Source: Holophagae bacterium
GTDB taxonomy: Bacteria > Acidobacteriota > Thermoanaerobaculia > Thermoanaerobaculales > Thermoanaerobaculaceae
Length of the DNA stretch: 32,248 nucleotides
Direction of reading: 5' to 3'
Assembly: GCA_012516935.1 (NCBI GenBank)
Contig: JAAYVZ010000190.1
Coordinates: 1 to 32,248, forward strand
The position numbers were made by a program, and so were the translations under genes. The notes under the pieces were generated by a model. It saw nothing but the letters and a program-made list of their open reading frames with translations, had not been told where the DNA came from and did no database searches. Within the stretch, counting starts at the first letter, position 1; every line of letters starts with the position of its first letter. Shown here in pieces: positions 1 to 7,367 of this stretch.

Positions 1-1
1 C

Positions 2-2137
2 CGCTCGGCCTGGCGCTCGCACCGCCAGGAGGAGCTCGGGCGGCTGTTCGGCCAGGAGACCGCCACCCTCGAGGAAGAGATCCGGCTGGTTGCAGCCAAG
101 CCGCTGCACGACGTGCGGGCCGAGCGGGCGGAGATCGCCGAGCGCCTGGCGCGTATCGAGGCGCAAGCCGCCACCGCCGGCAGCAGCGGGTTCGGGCCCG
201 GGCACTACGCCCTGGCGCGTGGCTTCCTGGCCCTCGGGGATCCCGCCTCGGCGCGAGAGCATCTGCTCGAGGCGTGGGACAGCGGGTACCGCCCCCCCGA
301 GGTGGCGCACGCGCTCGGCCTGGCCCTGGCGGAGATCTACCGCCGAGAGCTGGAGTCGGCGCAGCGGCTCCCCAGTCCCGCGGCCCGGGCGCAGCGACGT
401 CGGGTGCTCGAGCGCACCCTGCGTGACCCGGCCCTGGACTACCTCGCCCAGGGGCGGACCGTGGCGGTCCAGGCGCCGGAACAGGTCGAGGCGCTCATCG
501 CCCTGCTCGAGGAGAAGCACGAGCTGGCGCTCGACAAGGCGAGGGCCGCGGTAGCCCGCATCCCGTGGTTGTACCAGGCGCGCGAGATCGAGGGCGAGGT
601 GCTGGTGGCGCTCGGGCGCGCGGCCTGGGAGAAGGGCGAGCGCGACCGGGCCCTTGCCTGGTTCGAGCAGGCTCGTGCGGCGTACGCCGAGCAGGTGCGC
701 ATGGCCCCCAGCGACCCGGGCGGCTACGGCGGTCTCTGTCTGGCCTGGAGCCGGAGCATGGAGGTGTTGGCCGACACCGGGGCCCCACCGTTCGATGCCT
801 ACAGGTACGCGGTCGAGACCTGTAACCAGGCCCTGATCGCCGACCCCGACGCCTCGGCGATCGTGGTCCGCAAGGCACGGGCGATGCTGCAGTGGAGCGA
901 GGTGCAGCTCGGCCGGGGCGAGGACGCGACGGAGGTCCTGCAGGGAGTCGTCGAGCTCACCCGGGCAGTGCCGCGGGCCAGCCCGGACGAGGTCGGGGCC
1001 CTGACCTACCGGGGCGTCGCCCTGCGCCGCCTAGCCCAGCTCGCCTCCTGGGGTGGCCGGGACCCGCGACCGCATCTCACCGAGGCCGTTGGCTGCTTTC
1101 GCGACGCTCTGCAGCTGTACCCCGACCATGAGACGGCCGCGAACAACCTGGGGCTCGCCCTGCTCGAGCGCGGCCTGTTCGAGATGGAATGTGGCCAGGA
1201 CCCGCGGCCCACGCTCGAGCAGGCGGTGGCGGAGCTCGAGCGCGCCGCGGCGATCACCCCGGGGTTCTCGGTGCTGGGCAACCTGGGCGTCGCGTGGTGG
1301 GCGATCGGCCGTTTCGAGTCCGGGCGCGGGATCGACCCCCGCCCGGCGCTGGGGCGGGCCCGGACGGCGCTCGACAAAGCCCTTGCCGTCAACCCGCAGG
1401 ACTGGTCGGCGCTCAACAACCTGGGGCTCGTCGCCGTCGAGGAGGCAGGCTGGCTCGTCGCCACCGGGGAGCGGGCGGAGCAGGTCCTGGCGCGGGCGGT
1501 CGCCGACCTCGAGCGCTCGCTCGCCCTCAAGCCGGACAGCGGCGGCACCTACGCCAACCTCGGGGCGGCCTGGAAGCTCCGAGCGGCGGCTGCGAAGGAC
1601 CCCGCGGCCGCCGCTCGTGCCCTCGACCAGGCGCACCGGGCGCTCGCCCGCGCCACCGCGATCAACCCCCAGGACGCCGAGGCCTGGCTGGTGGACGCGC
1701 AGGCCTGGCTGGAGGCCGCGGCCGGTGCTGAGGCCCGGCGAGGGTCGCCCGACGAGGCGCTCGAAGCGGCCGAGAAGGCACTGCGGCGCGCCCTCCAGGC
1801 CAACCCGACGTACGCCGAGGCGGAGGCCGAGCTGGGTGAGCTCTGCCTGCGCCGGGCCCGTCTGGCATCCGCTCAGGCCAGGACGGGTCCGAGGGACCTG
1901 TCGCGCGGCATCGAGGCGGCAGACAGGGCGCTGGCCACCAACCCAGGCCTGGCGCGCGCGCACCTGATACGGGCCCGCCTGCTGCTCCTCCAGGCCAGGC
2001 AGGGCCGGGGTCGGTCACGGGAGAGCACGGCCGCCGAGGCCGAGGAGGCAGCACGGCGTGCCGCCGCGATCAACCCGCTGCTCGTCGCTGCGGCAGGTGT
2101 GGTGGAAGGCGAGGCCGCAGCGCTGCGAGACCGCTGA
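2..2137 (+). CDS. TPR-rich protein, C-terminal part (probable Ser/Thr kinase sensor region), 5' truncated
   Basis: The frame is open from base 2 to a TGA at 2135-2137, so the gene starts before the window; 711 residues are visible. A GTG at 113 is only an internal codon. The first visible part (PLHDVR, then GPGHYALARGF, then AWDSGYRPPEVAHALGLAL) resembles the linker that follows the kinase domain in large TPR-containing bacterial Ser/Thr protein kinases. After it come many degenerate TPR units, of the type NNLGLALLERG and LNNLGLVAVEEAG, each ending in an A-x-x-x-N/xP turn. A DPRP motif recurs in three of them. No kinase catalytic motif lies inside the window, so the kinase assignment is inferred from family resemblance. 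TPR arrays bind protein partners, and the target is unknown. A stand-alone TPR protein is the alternative. Confidence 0.8.
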   Translation, partial: RSAWRSHRQEELGRLFGQETATLEEEIRLVAAKPLHDVRAERAEIAERLARIEAQAATAGSSGFGPGHYALARGFLALGDPASAREHLLEAWDSGYRPPEVAHALGLALAEIYRRELESAQRLPSPAARAQRRRVLERTLRDPALDYLAQGRTVAVQAPEQVEALIALLEEKHELALDKARAAVARIPWLYQAREIEGEVLVALGRAAWEKGERDRALAWFEQARAAYAEQVRMAPSDPGGYGGLCLAWSRSMEVLADTGAPPFDAYRYAVETCNQALIADPDASAIVVRKARAMLQWSEVQLGRGEDATEVLQGVVELTRAVPRASPDEVGALTYRGVALRRLAQLASWGGRDPRPHLTEAVGCFRDALQLYPDHETAANNLGLALLERGLFEMECGQDPRPTLEQAVAELERAAAITPGFSVLGNLGVAWWAIGRFESGRGIDPRPALGRARTALDKALAVNPQDWSALNNLGLVAVEEAGWLVATGERAEQVLARAVADLERSLALKPDSGGTYANLGAAWKLRAAAAKDPAAAARALDQAHRALARATAINPQDAEAWLVDAQAWLEAAAGAEARRGSPDEALEAAEKALRRALQANPTYAEAEAELGELCLRRARLASAQARTGPRDLSRGIEAADRALATNPGLARAHLIRARLLLLQARQGRGRSRESTAAEAEEAARRAAAINPLLVAAAGVVEGEAAALRDR

Positions 2138-2192
2138 GCGCGCTGCCTTCAGTCAGCGGCGGCGAGAAGCTGCGGCGCCCGGCGGGTGTACG

Positions 2193-3551
2193 ATGCCGCG
2201 GGTGAGCGCCCCGACGACCGAGACCGCGTCACGTCCAGCCTCGTTTTGGCAGCGTTGGTGGGTGCACACCACCTACTTCGCCGAGGGGATGCCGTACATG
2301 GTGGTGCGCATCCTCTCCTCGGTCTATTTCACCGACATCGGCGCCAAGCTTCGCTACATCGGGTACCTCAACTTCCTGGGCATCCCGTGGAACCTCAAGT
2401 TCCTGTGGGCCCCTCTGGTCGACCTCGTGAGCACGCGACGGCGTTGGCAGGTGGTGATGCAGGCGCTGGTCGGGGGGCTCATGGCGGTGGTGGCGCTTTC
2501 GAACCTGGTCCTGCCGGGCTCGGCCACCCCGGATCGATGGCTCGGTATCGTGGCGCTCGTTTTCGTCATCATGGCGTTCTGTGCTGCCACCAACGACATC
2601 GCCATCGACGCCTACTACATGGAAGGGTTGCCCGACAAGCGCGAGCAGGCCGCCTGGGCCGGCCACCGGGTCCTGGCCTACCGGCTGGCGATGATCTTCG
2701 TTCGCACCGGCCTCGTGGCCTTGGCGGCGCTGGTGGCCGGGAAGGTCGGCACCCACGACCCGTACACGCCGTGGCTGGTCGCGTTCGGGGTCGGTGCAGC
2801 GGCGATGCTCGGGGTCTCCGCATTCCACGCGGCATGGCTCCCGCGTTTCGAGCACGAGCGTACCGGAGCCGCCGTGATAACCCCGCGGGCGGTATGGCGC
2901 GGGTTCGCGCGTGCCTTCGGCACCTACCTCCAGCAGCCACGGGTGGTTGCGGTGCTGACGTTCATTGTCCTTTACCGCGTGGGGGACGAGATCCTGTTCT
3001 CGATGACCACCCCGTTTCTGATGCGCGAGCTCGGCGTGTCCAAGGGGCAGTACGCCTGGCTCGCCGGTATCGTCGGCGCCGCCGGTACGATCCTCGGGAC
3101 CATGCTCGGCGGGCACTGGATCAAGGCCAGGGGGCTGGGCCGCTCGATCTGGCCGATCACGCTGCTGATGAACCTCAACATCTGGGTGTACGTGTGGCTG
3201 GCCTGGGCCAAACCGGATCCCGCGACGGCCCGAGGCCTTACCGCCATCGCTGTCATCCATGGCTACGAGCAGGTGGCTGCGGGGCTCGGCAGCGCGGTGT
3301 TGCTGGTTTTCCTGCTCCGCACCTGCAAGCCGGAGTTCAAGGCCGCACACTACGCCATCGGTTCAGCGATCATGTCGGTGTTCGCGACGTTCTTCGGCGG
3401 CTTCGGCGGACGCATGGTGGAGGCCATGGGCTGGGTCAACTTCTTCGTCCTCGCCTTCGTCGCCTCGCTGCCTGGAATGGCGTTGATCCCGTTGGTGCCG
3501 CTCCACGACGAGCCGGCGGCCGCGGTGGCGAAGGCCGAGGCACACGGTTGA
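2193..3551 (+). CDS. PAT-family (AmpG-like) MFS permease
   Basis: A 452-residue integral membrane protein with about 12 hydrophobic segments. The N-terminal motif YFAEGMPYMVV (about residues 28-38) matches the PAT (peptide/acetyl-CoA/drug transporter) branch of the MFS, which includes AmpG muropeptide permeases. A second-half segment beginning MRELGVSKGQYAWLAG also fits this branch. The ATG at 2193 is preferred because the transmembrane region begins about 20 residues later. The frame is open further upstream, to 2058, but that stretch overlaps the TPR gene. The gene starts 55 bp after the TPR gene. The substrate cannot be read from the sequence; muropeptide or another small solute is possible. 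No clear Shine-Dalgarno sequence precedes the start. Confidence 0.8.
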   Translation: MPRVSAPTTETASRPASFWQRWWVHTTYFAEGMPYMVVRILSSVYFTDIGAKLRYIGYLNFLGIPWNLKFLWAPLVDLVSTRRRWQVVMQALVGGLMAVVALSNLVLPGSATPDRWLGIVALVFVIMAFCAATNDIAIDAYYMEGLPDKREQAAWAGHRVLAYRLAMIFVRTGLVALAALVAGKVGTHDPYTPWLVAFGVGAAAMLGVSAFHAAWLPRFEHERTGAAVITPRAVWRGFARAFGTYLQQPRVVAVLTFIVLYRVGDEILFSMTTPFLMRELGVSKGQYAWLAGIVGAAGTILGTMLGGHWIKARGLGRSIWPITLLMNLNIWVYVWLAWAKPDPATARGLTAIAVIHGYEQVAAGLGSAVLLVFLLRTCKPEFKAAHYAIGSAIMSVFATFFGGFGGRMVEAMGWVNFFVLAFVASLPGMALIPLVPLHDEPAAAVAKAEAHG

Positions 3552-3855
3552 GGGAACCCCGTTCGTCCGGAGAACACAGCTTCAGGGCAACGTGCCGACG
3601 ATCGCGGTCCGAACCCTCGCCGGGCGGAGGTGCGACGGCGTCCTCGGCGCGTTCGGGCGCGGGAGATTGCGGGTCGGCGGCGCGGCCCCGACCTTCGGGG
3701 CAACCGTAGGCTCCCCGGCGCCGCTGCCTGTCCCCACCAGCGATCGCGGGGCGCACCCAGAACGCGTTTTCCGCTACTGGGTTCCGAGCATCCCGGCCTT
3801 TCGGGAGGGCGCAGGCGCCGCGGGTGTCGTCGAGCGTCCAGGATATGATCTGCGG
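3552..3855. other. 304-bp intergenic region upstream of mobA with possible RNA structure
   Basis: No convincing gene is visible. The mobA frame stays open through most of this stretch, but the conserved mobA start lies at its 3' end and the upstream translation shows no family motif. It holds two short inverted repeats: ACCCAG at 3755-3760 with CTGGGT at 3777-3782, and TCCCG at 3791-3795 with CGGGA at 3802-3806. A TATGAT box lies at 3844-3849. No T-tract terminator for the upstream permease is visible. Confidence 0.5.
3844..3849 (+). promoter_or_regulatory. Candidate -10 box for leaderless mobA transcript
   Basis: TATGAT matches the -10 consensus at five of six positions. A start of transcription seven bases later would coincide with the GTG start codon at 3856. 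No Shine-Dalgarno sequence precedes that GTG, which fits a leaderless message. No good -35 hexamer is present at 17 bp. Confidence 0.3.
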
Positions 3856-4437
3856 GTGGACGCAACCGCGGTCATCTTGGCGGGTGGCGGCAGCCGGCGT
3901 ATGGGCCGAGACAAGAGCATGCTCTCGATCGGCTCGCGGCCAATGATCGCGCACATTGCTGAGCAGCTCGCCTTCTTCCCGGAACGACTGGTTGGCGCCA
4001 ATGACCGGGAGAAGTACGCCTTTCTCGGCCTCGAGGTGGTGCCTGACGAGATGCCCGGAGTAGGGCCGCTGATGGGGATCATCTCCTGCGTTGCCCGTGC
4101 CTCGTACGAGCTCAGCTTCGTCACTGGCTGCGACATCCCGGTTCTGGACCGTGCCTTCATCCTCCGTCTGCTGGCCAACGCAACCGGCAACGACATCGTC
4201 ATGGCGCAGCTCCCCGATGGCCGGGTGGAGCCTTTGCTCGCGGTCTACCGCAAGACGGTCGTGCCGGTGGCACGCGAGCTCGTGGCCCGGAGTCGCCGCC
4301 GTATCGTGGAGCTCTTCGACCATCTCAAGGTTCATTTCGAGCCTGCCGAGACGCTCGATTGGTACCGCAACCTCAACACCATGCGCGAGTACCACCAGTT
4401 CATCCAGGGGCGGGGCGACCCCCACGACGAGCGATGA
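3856..4437 (+). CDS. mobA: Molybdenum cofactor guanylyltransferase MobA
   Basis: A 193-residue protein of the usual MobA length. It transfers GMP from GTP to molybdopterin to form the MGD cofactor carried by enzymes such as formate dehydrogenase. The nucleotide-binding signature LAGGGSRRMGRDK (residues 8-20) is intact. GPLMGI (about 70-75) and GCDIPVL with the metal-binding Asp93 follow, as expected in this fold. The GTG at 3856 is chosen because family members begin a few residues before the glycine-rich loop. The gene lies just upstream of the formate dehydrogenase operon and in the same direction, so it probably serves that enzyme. A CTP-using paralogue (MocA) is less likely given the motif pattern. 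Confidence 0.9.
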   Translation: MDATAVILAGGGSRRMGRDKSMLSIGSRPMIAHIAEQLAFFPERLVGANDREKYAFLGLEVVPDEMPGVGPLMGIISCVARASYELSFVTGCDIPVLDRAFILRLLANATGNDIVMAQLPDGRVEPLLAVYRKTVVPVARELVARSRRRIVELFDHLKVHFEPAETLDWYRNLNTMREYHQFIQGRGDPHDER

Positions 4438-4534
4438 CCGGTAGCACGTGTCAGCTCCCGTCGGCATCCGGTGTCCGGCTGCCGGTGCCAAAGCGACGAC
4501 GGCGCTGTCAGGGGCCCGCACAGTCTGGCGAGAA

Positions 4535-4564
4535 TTGACACCAGGCAAGTGTCTCCCCTATCGT
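4535..4564 (+). promoter_or_regulatory. Candidate sigma70 promoter of the formate dehydrogenase operon
   Basis: A perfect TTGACA (4535-4540) is followed after 18 bp by TATCGT (4559-4564). The predicted transcript starts near 4571, giving a leader of about 80 nt before the GTG at 4653. The -10 shares CTATCGT with those proposed for gpmA and ackA. Confidence 0.45.
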
Positions 4565-4569
4565 ACGAT

Positions 4570-4592
4570 TGCGTGTGCGTGGGCCACACGCA
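4570..4592 (+). promoter_or_regulatory. Perfect 8-bp inverted repeat at the fdh transcription start
   Basis: TGCGTGTG (4570-4577) and CACACGCA (4585-4592) are exact reverse complements separated by 7 bp. The repeat sits at the predicted +1 of the fdh transcript. It could be an operator for a dimeric regulator or a 5'-terminal hairpin of the mRNA; the sequence does not decide between these. Confidence 0.4.
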
Positions 4593-4652
4593 GTCAGTAC
4601 CGCTGCGGGCCATATCACGGCTGTGGATCTGCGAGAGTGAGGAGAGCTGATC

Positions 4653-7352
4653 GTGCGCCTGACCATCGATGGACGAAGCGTGGAGGCTGTCCCGGGGCAA
4701 ACCGTGCTGGATGCGGCGCGGGCCGCGGGCATTTATATCCCGGCACTCTGCTACCACCCCAAGACCGGCAAGGCCGGTCGCTGCCGTGCCTGTGTCGTCG
4801 AGGTCGAGGGCATGCGTGGGCTCAAGGAGTCATGCGCCCTGGAAGCGAAGGACGGGATGGTCGTCCACACCGCCACGCCGAAGGTGATGGAGACACGACG
4901 CCTGGTCGTCGACCTCCTGCTCGCTGAAGGCCACCACAACTGCATCTCGTGCCAAGCGAACTCGAGCTGCGAGCTGCAGGACATGGTCTATCACCTCGGT
5001 GTCGAGCGACCGTCGTTCCTCATCGAGTCGGAGCCGACGCCGTTGGATCTCTCCTCGCCCGGGATCGTGCGCGAGGCGGACAAGTGCATTCATTGCGGCC
5101 GCTGTGTGGAGGCGTGCCAAAACGGGGTGGTCAACGAAGTACTTGCGTTCGCCTACCGGGGCAGCCACGCCAAAGTGGTGTGCGACGACGACGTACCGAT
5201 GGGTGAGTCGACGTGCGTGCAGTGTGGCGAGTGCGTTCAGGTCTGCCCGGTCGGGGCGTTGGTGCTCAAGCAGCCACGAGATGTCAGGATTCGGCCGCAC
5301 GAGACGACAGCGACCAAGGTCACCTGTCCGTACTGCGGTGTGGGGTGCCAGATCGATCTGCACACGAAGGACAACCGATACGTCTTCGCCATGGCCCACG
5401 AGGGGCAGTGGGAGAAGCAACCCAACAAGGGGATGCTGTGCATCAAGGGGCGTTTCGGCCTCGACTTCGTGGACTCGCCGGACCGCTTGCGTACGCCGCT
5501 CATCCGCAGGGATGGCGAGCTCCAGGAAGCAACCTGGGACGAGGCGCTCGACCTCGTGGCGGAGCGGCTCAAGGCCACGAAGGAGCAGCACGGAGCCGAT
5601 TCCATCGGGTTTTTCACCTCGGCCAAGGTGACGAACGAGGAGAACTACGCCTTGGGAAGGTTCGCCCGCGCGGTGATCGGGACAAACAACATCGATCACT
5701 GTGCTCGACTTTGACATAGCTCCACCGTGGCCGGTCTGGCCGCGACGCTCGGTTCCGGTGCAATGACCAACAGCATGGAGGAGGTCCTCAAGGCGAAGGT
5801 CATTCTCGTCATCGGCTCCAACACGACCTGGAACCACCCCGTGTTCGGCTCGCTGATCAAGCAGGCGGTGAAGCACCACGGGGCCAAGCTCATCGTCTGC
5901 GATCCCCGCAGGATCGACCTCGTCAAGATCGCCGACGTCTGGCTCCAGCAGCGCAACGGCTCGGACGTGGCGCTGCTGTCAGGCCTGCAGCACATCATCC
6001 TCCGTGAGGGCTGGGAAGCGAAGCAGTACATCCAGGAACGCTGCGAGGGATACGACGAGTATCGTCAGGCGATCGAGTTCTACACCCCGGAGAAGGTCGA
6101 GGAGCTTACCGGGGTCAAGGCCGCCGACCTCGAGGCGGCGGCCCGGCTGTACGCGACCTCGGGGGTCGCCGCCCTCTACTACTGCATGGGGATCACCCAG
6201 CACAGTCATGGCGTGGACAACGTCAAGGCGTGCGTCAACCTCGCACTGATCACCGGCAACCTCGGTGTCGAGGGAGGAGGCGTCAACCCACTGCGCGGGC
6301 AGAACAACGTCCAGGGTGCCTGCGATATGGGTGGTCTCCCCAACGTGTTCACGGGTTACCAGCCGGTCACCAACGCGGCGGCGGTGGAGAAGTTCTCGAA
6401 ATACTGGAACGCCCCGCTGTCGGACAAGGTGGGGTTGACGCTCACCCAGATGATCCCGGCGTGCGGCGAGGCGATCCGGATGCTCTACATCATGGGCGAG
6501 AACCCGATGGTTTCGGACCCCAACCTGCACCACGTCGAAGAAAGCCTGCGCAAGCTCGACTTCCTCGTCGTCCAAGACATCTTCTTGACCGAGACTGCAC
6601 GGCTGGCAGACGTCGTCCTGCCGGGTGTCAGCTTCGCCGAGAAGCTCGGTACCATCAGCAACACCGAACGCCGCGTCCAGCTCTCGAACCCGGCCCTCAC
6701 TCCGCGGGGCAACGTGCGGCAGGATTATGAGATCATCGCCGATCTAGCGACCCGATTTGGACACACCTTCCCGCGCACGCCCGCAGGACTGTTCCAGGAA
6801 ATACGCGATCTCACGCCGTCGTACGCGGGCATCACCTACGACCGCATCCGTGACGTCGGAATCCAGTGGCCCTGTCCGACCACCGAGCATCCCGGCACCC
6901 GCTTCCTGCACGCCGGGAAGTTCGCGCGTGGTCTGGCGCTGCTGACGCCGATCGCGTACAAGCCTCCGGCCGAGGAGCCCGACGGGAAGTACGATCTCGT
7001 GCTCAGTACCGGCAGGATCTACGAGCACTTCCATACCGGTAGCATGACCCGGCGCTCGAGTATCCTCGACGCCGTCGTCAGGACGGGCCATGTCGAGATC
7101 CATCCCGAGCTGGCCTCGAAGCACGGTATCTCCACGGGCGATCAGGTGGCGGTGGCGACGCGGCGGGGGCGGATCGTGACGACAGCCCTCGTCACCGAGC
7201 GTGTCGCCAGAGGATCGATCTTCGTGCCTTTCCATTTTGCCGAGGCAGCGGCCAACACCCTCACCAACGACGCCCTGGACCCTGTCGCCAAAATTCCCGA
7301 GTTCAAGGTGTGCGCGGCCCGGCTGGAGCGCGTCTCGGGATGCGGGTGCTGA
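4653..7352 (+). CDS. fdhA: Selenocysteine-containing formate dehydrogenase, catalytic alpha subunit with NuoG-like N-terminus
   Basis: One gene of 900 codons (899 residues) with an in-frame TGA at 5712-5714 as Sec354; it should not be split there. It oxidises formate to CO2 at a bis-MGD Mo or W site. Domains in order are a 2Fe-2S ferredoxin fold (Cys33, 44, 47, 61), a His-Cys 4Fe-4S segment (His94/95, Cys97, 100, 106), and two 4Fe-4S sites (Cys145/148/151/155 and Cys188/191/194/198). The molybdopterin domain follows, with its own 4Fe-4S (Cys225/228/232/263), Sec354-His355 in HCARL-U-HSSTVAGL, and a C-terminal dinucleotide-binding domain. Length and layout resemble clostridial Sec NAD(P)-linked formate dehydrogenases. 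The GTG at 4653 has a GAGGAGAG ribosome site. It ends 15 bp before the NuoEF subunit. SelA, SelB, SelC and SelD must be encoded elsewhere. Confidence 0.95.
5712..5750 (+). promoter_or_regulatory. Bacterial SECIS element with the UGA(Sec) codon
   Basis: The TGA (5712-5714) is followed by a hairpin with stem CGTGGCC (5726-5732) and GGCCGCG (5738-5744). All seven bases pair, one as a U-G wobble. The loop is GGTCT (5733-5737). The GGU of the loop falls seven codons after the UGA, the same place and loop sequence as in Escherichia coli fdhF, where SelB binds. A weaker lower stem, AGC (5718-5720) with GCT (5747-5749), is possible. Confidence 0.9.
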
Positions 7353-7367
7353 GGGGACGGTGAGATC

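Noticed and set aside
3552-3855. Molybdenum-cofactor riboswitch upstream of mobA
   Set aside because: Short stems are present but I could not place the conserved core of the Moco motif. A covariance search would decide.
4463-4483. Rho-independent terminator after mobA
   Set aside because: An imperfect hairpin (GGCA-T-CCGG with CCGG-C-TGCC) exists, but no T tract follows.
4524-4545. Sigma54 (-24/-12) promoter before fdhA
   Set aside because: TGGCGAG is followed by GACA at the place where TTGC is needed. The spacing and -12 element do not fit.
5715-7352. A separate gene starting at 5727, or a nonsense-mutated pseudogene
   Set aside because: The frame is continuous through the TGA, the local residues match the Sec site of formate dehydrogenases, and a SECIS hairpin follows. 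A separate start would also split the molybdopterin domain.
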